From Salinisphaeraceae bacterium (GTDB lineage: Bacteria; Pseudomonadota; Gammaproteobacteria; Nevskiales; Salinisphaeraceae), in the NCBI GenBank assembly GCA_002683405.1, contig NYTH01000028.1:186001-250000 (forward strand): a stretch of 64,000 bases of DNA, written 5' to 3'. Under the pieces are notes generated by a model. It saw only the letters and a list, made by a program, of their open reading frames with translations. It was not told the origin of the DNA and searched no databases. This document shows positions 18,143 through 25,916 of the stretch, piece by piece; position 1 is the first letter of the stretch, and each line of letters opens with the position of its first letter. Made by a program: the position numbers and the translations under genes.

Positions 18143-19429
18143 CTAGCGCGCCTGATTCTCCGCATCCTCACCGTTGCTGACAAGGCCGGTTTCTTCCGCA
18201 TAGATCCGGTGCAGCAGCTTGCGCCAGTCCTCGTACTGCTGTTCGGCCGAGCCGGACAGCGTGACGGTCTGGTTCTCCAGTTCCACCACGGTGGGCTTGA
18301 CGTCGCTCTCGAGCGAGCGCCCCAGCTCTTCGAGGGACGCGGCGTGAAGCTCGGATTCGCGCCCCTTGTCGAGCCCGCTCTTGAACATGTAAACGCCGGC
18401 CGCAATGGCGCCTACCGAAGCAGCGGACTGGGCCGAGCCCCGCCGGATATCGCCCGAACTGGGATTCGAGCCGCCGCTGCCGCCGGCGGTAATCAGGCCG
18501 GCCACGCCCGCCACCACGGCCGCGGCGCCCGCAAGCTTGCGCGTCAGCGATTGCCGGCTGAGGGTGTTGTAGGCCTCGACCTCGGTGTAGGCGGCCGAGC
18601 GCCATTCGTCGTAGTTGGGGTCGATCTGGGTCCGAAAGAGCTGGTAGTGCTGATCCAGCGAATCGATCAGCGCGTAGTCGCGCGCTCTGATCTGCTCGAT
18701 ACGCTGCCGGAACGGATCGTCGGCGGCCGGCAACCCTTTCACCGAGTATCGACCGCCCTTGGCCGCCAGATAGCGCGAGTAGGCAGCCGGCGCGATGTCC
18801 GCACCGAAACGCAGTTCGGACACCCGGCGCAACGCCACCAGCTCGCTGCTCTCCAGCTGCCGCCGGGCTTCGAGCAGATCATCGGCAATCCGGTTGTAGA
18901 CGGCCTGGAACGGGTCGGTGCGCGCCAGCACCTCGGGCCGATAGTTCAGCTTGGCGGCTTCGTGACTGTAGGTCCGGTCGAGCCATTCGCGGCCGCTGGC
19001 GTCCTCAGCGGTAATCTGCAGCTTCAGTTCCAGGCCGTCCGACTGCAGGATGCGGCCGCTGACCAGCAGTTCCGACCAGGGGATCGGCTCGGGCACCACG
19101 CGCACCGCGCCCCACTGCCCCGTACTCTGCAGCGTGTCGCGCAGCATGACCGGCATGTAGCGGCTTTCGGCCTTGCGCACTTCCGGAAAGATGTATTCCG
19201 CCTCCTGCTCTTCCACGGACTCGGGAATATTCGGGTCGAACATCGCAATGTTGATGTTGACCAGCTTTTCTTCCGGCAACTCGGTTTCGGCATGTTCCGG
19301 CGGGGTGGCGTCGACGCGCTTGACCGACTGCGTTGCACAACCCGCCTGCAGGAGCATTGCGGTGAACAGGGCCGCCAGGCCCGCCTGCCCGGCGCGGGCA
19401 CGGCCGGGCGCCATCGAAAGGCTGAACAT
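18143..19429 (-). CDS. Large lipoprotein of unknown family with a Gly-rich hydrophobic segment
   Basis: A 428-residue protein with lipoprotein signal and lipobox LQAGC (Cys31). The mature N-terminal half contains VNINIAMFDPNIPE and ELLVSGRILQSDGLELKLQITAED, like CsgG/TolB-type accessory folds that compute an outer-membrane scaffold. Residues about 285-360 are Gly/Ala-rich and hydrophobic (AAAVVAGVAGLITAGGSGGS, GAIAAGVYMFKSGLDKG), resembling glycine-zipper segments that could enter a membrane. It starts in the stop codon of the upstream lipoprotein gene (TGATG at 19427-19431). I do not recognise a named family. Confidence 0.65.
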   Translation of the reverse strand: MFSLSMAPGRARAGQAGLAALFTAMLLQAGCATQSVKRVDATPPEHAETELPEEKLVNINIAMFDPNIPESVEEQEAEYIFPEVRKAESRYMPVMLRDTLQSTGQWGAVRVVPEPIPWSELLVSGRILQSDGLELKLQITAEDASGREWLDRTYSHEAAKLNYRPEVLARTDPFQAVYNRIADDLLEARRQLESSELVALRRVSELRFGADIAPAAYSRYLAAKGGRYSVKGLPAADDPFRQRIEQIRARDYALIDSLDQHYQLFRTQIDPNYDEWRSAAYTEVEAYNTLSRQSLTRKLAGAAAVVAGVAGLITAGGSGGSNPSSGDIRRGSAQSAASVGAIAAGVYMFKSGLDKGRESELHAASLEELGRSLESDVKPTVVELENQTVTLSGSAEQQYEDWRKLLHRIYAEETGLVSNGEDAENQAR

Positions 19430-20181
19430 CAGCGATTACTCCGTTTGTAGGCCCGGTACTCTTCCCAGAGTTTTTCCCTGAGTTCCGGATCGGTCTCGTT
19501 TTCGGCCGCCTCCCGCAGCTGGCGGGCGACCACGTCATCGTCCTGCCCGCTGGGTATGTCCGCCGGCGGGGGCGGCAGATTGTTGCGAGTGGCGCTGGCC
19601 ACGCTGCCGGTATCGCGCACCGGATTGTCCTCGTCCGCGCCGCGCTCGCCCGGCGGCAGCGGCACGCCGGCCGCGTCGTAGCCGCCCTGCCCGGCAGGAT
19701 CATCGCCACCGGCGCCGGAACCGCCTCTCTGGGCGTCACGGTCGGCCTGGGCCTGGCCCTTTTCGTCCAGCTCGTACTGCTCGCGCATCAGCCGCTCGTC
19801 GAACACCGCCAGGCTGCGGTCGAACTCCTCGTCCAGCGCCTCCTGGCGCTCACCACGCGTCTGCGCGCCGCTGGCGGGCTCGCCAGACGAGGGGCTGCCG
19901 CCGGCCGGGCGCGAGACGGCATCCCCGCCGCTCGGCGCGGCCTTCGCCTGCTGCGATTGGCCTTGCGCGTCCGGGGCTTGTCGCGTGTCGGCAGGGGCTG
20001 GCGCGGGGGCGCGGCTGGCGGATGACGAAGCCGGCGGCGATGGCGGCGAGGCCGGGTTGCTGGCACAGCCGGCCGTCAGACCGGCCATGACCAGCCCCAG
20101 CAGACCGATGCCCGCCCGATTTGCAGCAATTCGCCCTCGCCTCATGCCCTGTTGGACAGTGAATGCATGTACAGGTTTCAT
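19429..20181 (-). CDS. Low-complexity lipoprotein
   Basis: A 250-residue protein with lipobox LTAGC (Cys39) followed by a long disordered region of Ser, Pro, Ala, Gly and Gln (SPPSPPASSSASRAPAPAPA), then a charged helical end (QLREAAENETDPELREKLWE). Such tails often span the periplasm or tether partners. The start at 20181 overlaps the upstream stop (ATGA); an ATG at 20145 would shorten the signal to MRRGRIAAN... and is also plausible. No family recognised. Confidence 0.6.
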   Translation of the reverse strand: MKPVHAFTVQQGMRRGRIAANRAGIGLLGLVMAGLTAGCASNPASPPSPPASSSASRAPAPAPADTRQAPDAQGQSQQAKAAPSGGDAVSRPAGGSPSSGEPASGAQTRGERQEALDEEFDRSLAVFDERLMREQYELDEKGQAQADRDAQRGGSGAGGDDPAGQGGYDAAGVPLPPGERGADEDNPVRDTGSVASATRNNLPPPPADIPSGQDDDVVARQLREAAENETDPELREKLWEEYRAYKRSNR

Positions 20182-21572
20182 GAGTCCGACTCCCCGCCCG
20201 CGTCTCCGGGCGTTTCGGGCAGATAGCGAAAGCGCATGCGATACAGCACGTCGCGCGTGAATTCGGCGCCGCTGGCCGTCACCCGCGGGCGAAACCGGGC
20301 TTCCCGCAGCGCGCGCTCGGAGCGCAGCCGCATGTCGGCGGCCTCGGCCGGCACAATGTCTTCCGCTTCGGGCACGCTCACGCGACCCTGCGGCGTCACG
20401 TTGAAGCGAAAACTCACGTAGCCCTCGGGCAGGCCCGCGGCCGGCAGCTCGCCCACCCCGTCACGCGGCGCGGGTCGGGGGACGAACAGCGGCTGCGCGG
20501 ACCCGAACCAGCTCGTTTGCAGCTCGGGCCTGCCCGCCTCTTCCAGCAGCGCCCAGGCGTGCCCGTAAAGCTGGTTGGCCCGCTTCGGGCTTCTGAAGGT
20601 CATGTAATAGTCGCCGAGCTCGCGCTTGAGCCGCGCCAGATCGACCGCCGAGAAGCGCTCGGGGTGCTTGCGCGCAATTTCGTCGGCCAGCTCGAGATCG
20701 GCCAGACCGTAGGTTTCCGGCTCGTAGGCCGCGCGATAGCTGCGCGCCAGCGCCTGCAGCGTTTCCACCTGGCGCCAGTCGTCAGCACCGTAGCGCGCCC
20801 GGATGAGTTTGAGCTTGTCCCGCAGCACCAGCCGCTGCTGCCAGTACTGGCCGGTACGGCCCAGAAAATCGCCGACCTGCTCGGCCGTTTCCAGGGCGTC
20901 GTCGCTGGCCGGGCCCTGACTCTGCTGCACGATCGACAGCTGCGCGCGGGCGTGGGCCTGCGCCTGTTCGTACTGCCCAAGCGCCAGGCTGGTTTCTGCC
21001 AGCCCCCGCAGGGCGGGCAGCTGGGTTTCGCTCTTGAGGCCGTAGCTGGAGCGCGCCGTGAAAAAGGCCTGCCCCAGCGCCTCCTGCGCCGGCTGGTAGC
21101 GGCCGCGACCGTATTCGACCACGCCAATGCCGTAGTAAACGGGCAGCTGACGAGGGTCACGGGCACCGTTACCGCCGGCCGCAATCAGATCGAGTGCCTG
21201 CTGATAATGCCCGATCGCGGTCTGCGGCTCGCCCAGACGCTGGTACAGATGCCCCAGGTTGGTCTGCACCGCGATGCGGCTATCCGTATCGTCCGGCTCG
21301 GCGGCCAGGTCCAGCAGCAGGCCCAGCGCGTCGGGCAGTCGGTCCTGCCGAACGGCCGCGTCGATGCGATCCTGCTGCGCAGGGGCCGCCGGCATGGGCA
21401 GCAGTGCAGGCAGGGCCAGCGAGTTCAGTTCGATATAGGGCGGCCCGGGCTCCGGCAGACCGACCTGGGCCTCGGCCGGCAGAACGCCGGCGAAGCAGAT
21501 CATCCCCAGCATGGCCCAGCGCCGGACGCCTGCGGCCGGATCGGTTGATCTAGCTTGAATCTGACTGCGCAT
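20178..21572 (-). CDS. TPR protein with a TonB-like C-terminal domain
   Basis: A 464-residue exported protein: signal peptide ending near LPAEAQ, then TPR repeats (QTNLGHLYQRLGEPQTAIGH, AEEALGQ-type helices), and a C-terminal 80 residues (GYVSFRFNVTPQGRVSVPEA, ALREARFRPRV) that match the TonB C-terminal fold. Unlike TonB it has a cleavable signal instead of a membrane anchor, so it would be free in the periplasm or outer-membrane bound. It is the first envelope gene of the operon. I use the ATG at 21572; its start lies 23 bases inside the FAD oxidase gene. Confidence 0.75.
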   Translation of the reverse strand: MRSQIQARSTDPAAGVRRWAMLGMICFAGVLPAEAQVGLPEPGPPYIELNSLALPALLPMPAAPAQQDRIDAAVRQDRLPDALGLLLDLAAEPDDTDSRIAVQTNLGHLYQRLGEPQTAIGHYQQALDLIAAGGNGARDPRQLPVYYGIGVVEYGRGRYQPAQEALGQAFFTARSSYGLKSETQLPALRGLAETSLALGQYEQAQAHARAQLSIVQQSQGPASDDALETAEQVGDFLGRTGQYWQQRLVLRDKLKLIRARYGADDWRQVETLQALARSYRAAYEPETYGLADLELADEIARKHPERFSAVDLARLKRELGDYYMTFRSPKRANQLYGHAWALLEEAGRPELQTSWFGSAQPLFVPRPAPRDGVGELPAAGLPEGYVSFRFNVTPQGRVSVPEAEDIVPAEAADMRLRSERALREARFRPRVTASGAEFTRDVLYRMRFRYLPETPGDAGGESDS

Positions 21573-22989
21573 CGGCAATCACGGCCCCCGGGTTGAACAG
21601 CCCCTGTGGATCAAGCGCCTGCTTGATGACACGCATCATGCCGGTTTCCTGGCTTGACGCACGCTGAACAAGCTCGTCGCGCTTGAGTCGGCCAATACCG
21701 TGCTCGGCGGCGAAGGAGCCGTCCATGTCATCGACGATATCGTGAATCATGCGGTTGAACTCGGCCTGTCGGGTCATGAAGTGCGCGCCGTCGGCGCCGG
21801 TCGGCTGCGACAGGTTGAAGTGCAGGTTACCGTCGCCGATATGCCCGAATGCACAGATACGCAGCGCCGGCTCGGCCCGATGCACCGCGCGGCTGGCACG
21901 CGCCAGCAGTTCCGGGATGCGGGAGACCGCAACCGAGATGTCGTGCTTGATCGACGCGCCTTCGCGTGTCTGCGCTTCGGGGATATTTTCCCGTATGCGC
22001 CAGAAGTCGCCCGCCTCACGCAGACTGGACGCCACGACTGCGTCGCGGATTTCGCCGGCGTCCAGCGCCTGGGCCAACGCCGACTGCAGCGCCGATTCAA
22101 GCCAGTCACCACCCGCCGGCGACGACAGCTCGACCAGCAGGTACCAGGGCTGCGGCGACTCGAAGGGGTCGCGGCAACCGTCGATGTGCCGCACGGCGAT
22201 ATCCATGGCGAACCGGGGAAACAGTTCGCAGGCAGTCAGGTTGTCCCCACTGTCCGCACGCAGCCGGCGCGCTAGGGCCAGCCCTGACGCGGGGTCATCC
22301 AGCGCAAGCAGGGCCGTGTAACGCTGGCGCAGCGGCGGGAACAACTTGAGCACGGCGGCGGTGATAATGCCCAGCGTGCCTTCGCTGCCGACGAAAAGCT
22401 GCTTCAGGTCGTAGCCGCGATTGTCCTTGCGCAGCCCGCGCAGCGCCGACCAGACGCTGCCATCCGCCAGCACCACCTCCAGCCCCAGCACCAGATCGCG
22501 AGTGTTGCCGTAGCGCAGCACGTTCAATCCGCCGGCATTGGTCGCGAGATTGCCGCCGATCTGGCAGCTGCCCTCGGCGCCCAGGGAAAGCGGGAAAAAC
22601 CGGCCGGCATCCGCCGCCGCCTGCTGTAGATCGGCCAGCACACACCCCGCTTCCACGGTCATGCTGTCGTTGGCCGCATCAAGCGCCCGAATGCGGTTCA
22701 GGCGAGACAGCGAAAGCAGCACCTGCTGCCGATCGGATTGCGGCACCGCCCCGCCCACCAGGCCGGTGTTGCCGGACTGGGGCACGATTTTAAGACCCTG
22801 ATCGGCGCAGATAGCCACCACTTCTGCCACTTCCCGCGTGCTACCGGGCCGCAGCACGGCCCGAGCGCGGCCGGCGAACTGGCCACGCCATTCGCGCAGG
22901 TAGGCGGCCGTCTCCGACGTCCGGGTCAGCACGTGCTGCTTGCCAATCACCGCGGCGAAGCGGGCGAGCGTCGAGTCGGTTTCGGTCAT
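21550..22989 (-). CDS. FAD-binding oxidoreductase (D-2-hydroxyacid dehydrogenase type)
   Basis: A 479-residue protein of the VAO/PCMH flavoprotein family: FAD_binding_4 domain with PQSGNTGLVGG at 70-80 and GSCQIGGNLATNAGGLNVLR, and a C-terminal FAD-oxidase domain with FGHIGDGNLHFN and EHGIGRLKR. This set occurs in D-lactate, glycolate and D-2-hydroxyglutarate dehydrogenases; the substrate cannot be told from sequence. Start at ATG 22989 (MTETDSTLAR); an earlier start would add residues with no similarity. It overlaps the TPR/TonB gene by 23 bases and may be read through into the envelope operon. Confidence 0.85.
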   Translation of the reverse strand: MTETDSTLARFAAVIGKQHVLTRTSETAAYLREWRGQFAGRARAVLRPGSTREVAEVVAICADQGLKIVPQSGNTGLVGGAVPQSDRQQVLLSLSRLNRIRALDAANDSMTVEAGCVLADLQQAAADAGRFFPLSLGAEGSCQIGGNLATNAGGLNVLRYGNTRDLVLGLEVVLADGSVWSALRGLRKDNRGYDLKQLFVGSEGTLGIITAAVLKLFPPLRQRYTALLALDDPASGLALARRLRADSGDNLTACELFPRFAMDIAVRHIDGCRDPFESPQPWYLLVELSSPAGGDWLESALQSALAQALDAGEIRDAVVASSLREAGDFWRIRENIPEAQTREGASIKHDISVAVSRIPELLARASRAVHRAEPALRICAFGHIGDGNLHFNLSQPTGADGAHFMTRQAEFNRMIHDIVDDMDGSFAAEHGIGRLKRDELVQRASSQETGMMRVIKQALDPQGLFNPGAVIADAQSDSS

Positions 22990-23095
22990 CAATCCGGACA
23001 GATTGCGCAAAACATGCCGCAAACTTAGCAGTATTGCGGCGTATCCCCCATCCACGGCATTGACCCCGCCGGTCGGCTGGCATACAACGCCCGGC

Positions 23096-23974
23096 ATGAA
23101 ACTGGCTTGCATCGGAGATATTCACGGCTTCTGGGACGCCGCCGACACCGCCTACTTCAACGCCTCGCGGTATGACGGGCTGTTGCTCGTGGGGGATCTG
23201 CCCCGGATGACCGGCGGACTGCGCGAGGCGCGTGCGCTCTCGGCGCTGACCAAGCCCGCCTGGATGATTCCGGGCAATCACGATGGCTGCTCGGTGGTTC
23301 AACTGATGGCCGAAATCAGGAACTGGCGTGTTCCCGCGGCGCTGACGTCACGACGCATGGCGCGTCGCGTCGGCGCGCTGGCCCGGGCGATGGCGCCGGT
23401 CGATCTGGCCGGCTATGCGCTGGACCGGCTGAATGAAAACACCGCACTGATCCGCGCCCGGCCCCATGCCATGGGGCCGAACCGGTTCTACTACGCGGCC
23501 TATATGCGGCGCGCTCACGCGGTCCGTGATTTCCGGCAGAGTGCCCAGCGCCTCAAGAAACTCGTCGACGCCGCGCCCGAGCGTATCGTGTTCATGGGGC
23601 ACAACGGCCCGGCCGGTCTGGGCAGCGAGCCAACCGACCCCTGGGGCTGCGATTTTTCACCCGCCTTCGGCGACTTCGGCGATCCGGATCTCGCCGAAGC
23701 CATCGATCATGCGACGCGGCAGGGCAAGCAGGTGCTGGCGGTGATCGCCGGGCACATGCACCACCGGCACAAGCGCGGCGGCGCCGAGCGCGTCCACGCC
23801 GTCCGGCAGCAGGGCATGCTGTTCGTCAACGCCGCCAGCGTGCCGCGTATCCGCCAGGACGGCGCGCGTCGTCACCACGTGGCGCTGACGCTGGGCGATC
23901 ACGAAGCGCATGCGGCCGACACCTGGGTGAACGCCGAGGGCCGGATTGTCGAAACGCAGACCTTGGGCAACTAG
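23096..23974 (+). CDS. Metallophosphoesterase
   Basis: A 292-residue calcineurin-like phosphoesterase. Metal-binding motifs are in order: GDIHG at 7-11, VGDLPR, PGNHDG, GHNGPAG, and GHMHHRHK near the C-terminus. The ATG at 23096 places the first beta strand (MKLACIGDIHG) right at the N-terminus, as usual for the family. The long middle part (residues about 70-150) is basic and not conserved in nucleotidases I know, so the substrate is unknown. The gene is divergent from the FAD oxidase. Confidence 0.8.
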   Translation: MKLACIGDIHGFWDAADTAYFNASRYDGLLLVGDLPRMTGGLREARALSALTKPAWMIPGNHDGCSVVQLMAEIRNWRVPAALTSRRMARRVGALARAMAPVDLAGYALDRLNENTALIRARPHAMGPNRFYYAAYMRRAHAVRDFRQSAQRLKKLVDAAPERIVFMGHNGPAGLGSEPTDPWGCDFSPAFGDFGDPDLAEAIDHATRQGKQVLAVIAGHMHHRHKRGGAERVHAVRQQGMLFVNAASVPRIRQDGARRHHVALTLGDHEAHAADTWVNAEGRIVETQTLGN

Positions 23975-24004
23975 GCCGCCGCGCCGACTCGCCTTCCGGC
24001 GTAC

Positions 24005-24412
24005 TCAGTCCTGGTCTGGCGTAAAGGCTTCCACGGCCGCCGCGCTGTCCTGGAAATCCCGGAAACGCGACCACTTACCGTCGCGCACCGTGATCACGTG
24101 GGCGAAATGCGTCTTGATCGGCTTGCCGGTGGCCTTGACCGTGAGGTCCAGCCAGCCGGTCACGGTAACGGTATCGCCATCACAGAGATGCTGTTCGGTT
24201 TCGAAGGCGTTGATGTCCACCGATTCGGCCACGGCATTGAAAAAACGGGCGGCGCCGGCGCGGCCTGTGAAGGTACCGGCATAGGCAATGGGGGGCGGGC
24301 CGTGGAATTCCACCACCATGTCGTCGTGCATCAGCGCGGTTGCGCCGTCCACATCGCCGCCGAAGAAGCGTTCGAAAGCCGTCTTGACCACATCAACAGG
24401 GGATTGATTCAT
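24005..24412 (-). CDS. SnoaL-like/NTF2-fold protein
   Basis: A 135-residue single-domain protein with the NTF2 cone-fold pattern: PVDVVKTAFERFFGGDVDGATALMHDDMVVEFHG, then GRAGAARFFNAVAE, and FAHVITVRDGKWSRFRDFQD. Members include isomerases, dehydratases and non-catalytic ligand binders. A strong ribosome site (GAGGAG) precedes ATG 24412. It lies 42 bases downstream of a P450 gene on the same strand, so a role on the P450 product is plausible but unproven. Confidence 0.75.
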   Translation of the reverse strand: MNQSPVDVVKTAFERFFGGDVDGATALMHDDMVVEFHGPPPIAYAGTFTGRAGAARFFNAVAESVDINAFETEQHLCDGDTVTVTGWLDLTVKATGKPIKTHFAHVITVRDGKWSRFRDFQDSAAAVEAFTPDQD

Positions 24413-24454
24413 TACAGGTCTCCTCGAGATCTTGTTGTTTGACGAACGGCCGCT

Positions 24455-25702
24455 TCAGGACACCAGCACGATGGGGCAGATTTCCAGGCCGTAGTTCAGC
24501 AGCCCGCCGCGCTGGCGGGTCATGGGCGCATCGCCGGGCCGGATGGCCGAGCATTTGTCGAGAATTCCGTTGAGCAGCATGGTCGCTTCCATGCGCGCCA
24601 CGCCAGCGCCCATGCAGCGGTGAATGCCGTGGCTGAACGTGAGCTGCATGCCCACATTCTTGCGGCCCAGGATGAAGCGGTCGGGGTCTTCGAATACGGC
24701 GGGATCGCGATTACCCGAGGCAAAGAACAGCGCCACCCAGTCACCTGCCCTGATCCGCGCGCCGCCGAGTTCCAGGTCCTGTGTAGCTACCCGGAACAGG
24801 CGCTGGATGGGCCCGTCGCGACGGATGCTTTCTTCGATGAACGGCTTGATCAGCGACCGGTCGTTCTTGAGCATGTCGAAATACCGCGGCTCCTCGACCA
24901 GCGTGCCGATGAGATTGCCGAGCAGGTAGGCCGTGGTTTCCGCCCCCGCCACCACCAGCGTGACGCAGAAGCGGATGACTTCGTCTCGCGTGAGCGTCTG
25001 CCCCTCGTGCTCGGCCTGGATGAAGGCCGTCATCATGTCGTCCGGCGGCGGCATGCCGCTGGCCAGGTCCTCGTAGCGCTCGTTCACCTTGTCCGCGTAG
25101 TACTGCCCCAGTTCCTGGTTGCACTGATTGCGCTCCTCGACCGTGAAGTCGGAGGTGACCATGAAGGCGTTGGCCCAGCGGCGCAGCTTTTTCCAGTCGG
25201 CCTCTGGCGTGCCGATCAGGTGGGTCATGACGCGGGAGGGGATAACCGGCGCAACGGCGTCCATGAAGTCGATGGGGCCATCCTTGAGTTCGTCCACCAT
25301 GGCTGCGACCACGCGCGTCATGTAGGGCCGCAGGCGCTCCTCGACCCGTCGGGTCGTAAACGCCTGCTGCGCCAGCGCGCGCAGTTCCGTGTGCCGCGGC
25401 CGGTCATGATTGACCAGCATGAGCGTGGGCGCCGCGGACGCCTCCTGCATGGGGTCGCGCGAGGACAGCGCCTCGTGATTGCGCGAGCCGGCGATCAGGT
25501 CCCGGTATTTCAGAATCACCCAGGCCGGATGCGGCTCGTCCTGACCGGGGATGGTGCCGGGCGGGTAATCCAGCAATCCGAACTGCGGCGGCTGGTCCCG
25601 CAGCCGGGCGTAATACGGGTAGGGGTTGGCGATGACGTCGGGCGAGTAGAGGTCCTTGGCCTCGAACGCGCCGGATACCGTATGCGCAGGGTTTGCTGTC
25701 AC
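24455..25702 (-). CDS. Cytochrome P450
   Basis: A 415-residue soluble bacterial P450. The I-helix oxygen-activating motif is AGAETT, the K-helix ExxR is ESIR, and the haem loop is FSHGIHRCMG with the Cys ligand at 363. The N-terminal YSPDVIANPYPYYARLRDQPP is typical of class I P450s acting on terpenoid, steroid or acyl substrates. It needs ferredoxin and reductase partners, not seen nearby. The start is GTG at 25702 with GGAG eight bases upstream. The divergent tandem winged-helix gene probably controls it. Confidence 0.9.
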   Translation of the reverse strand: MTANPAHTVSGAFEAKDLYSPDVIANPYPYYARLRDQPPQFGLLDYPPGTIPGQDEPHPAWVILKYRDLIAGSRNHEALSSRDPMQEASAAPTLMLVNHDRPRHTELRALAQQAFTTRRVEERLRPYMTRVVAAMVDELKDGPIDFMDAVAPVIPSRVMTHLIGTPEADWKKLRRWANAFMVTSDFTVEERNQCNQELGQYYADKVNERYEDLASGMPPPDDMMTAFIQAEHEGQTLTRDEVIRFCVTLVVAGAETTAYLLGNLIGTLVEEPRYFDMLKNDRSLIKPFIEESIRRDGPIQRLFRVATQDLELGGARIRAGDWVALFFASGNRDPAVFEDPDRFILGRKNVGMQLTFSHGIHRCMGAGVARMEATMLLNGILDKCSAIRPGDAPMTRQRGGLLNYGLEICPIVLVS

Positions 25703-25735
25703 TGGATGTACTCCGCAATCGAATGATTCGCGCTA

Positions 25736-25764
25736 TTTATGTATTTTGGACACTATTTTGTCAA
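25736..25764 (-). promoter_or_regulatory. P450 promoter with an embedded direct repeat
   Basis: On the minus strand TTGACA (25759-25764) and CATAAA (25736-25741) are separated by 17 bases, giving a good sigma-70 promoter about 30 bases before the P450 start. Between the boxes, on the plus strand, TATTTTG occurs twice with a 12-bp period (25742-25748 and 25754-25760). This placement suits a repressor site for the divergent tandem winged-helix regulator. Confidence 0.5.
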
Positions 25765-25916
25765 GACATCATTCCGCCCGCGCGGACGCAGGGCAAGCCA
25801 CCGCCATTTACTCGTATACTTGCGCTGCGGGATGCCGCCCTGGCCGGCGCACCCTTTCCTGACCATTCGGAACCAACACCGGCCTCGCAGTCGGATCAGC
25901 CCTGCGGGCCGGGCTC

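Noticed and set aside
16568-19450. A 960-codon plus-strand frame across the TPR and lipoprotein genes
   Set aside because: It runs antisense to two genes with lipobox, membrane and TPR signals, and its product is basic and low-complexity. It also crosses the spacing between both real genes, as expected for a shadow.
8735-21572. A type IX secretion/gliding (Gld) locus, because of the SUMF1-like protein and proton channel
   Set aside because: GldL/GldM, SprA/E-type proteins and a Bacteroidetes context are absent, and the channel is of the TolQ type. The likeness is limited to domain classes.
8735-21572. A phage-defence system based on vWA, Hsp70-like and FHA-like domains
   Set aside because: No nuclease, toxin or nucleic-acid-sensing domain is present, and most products are exported or membrane-bound. 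An envelope role fits better.
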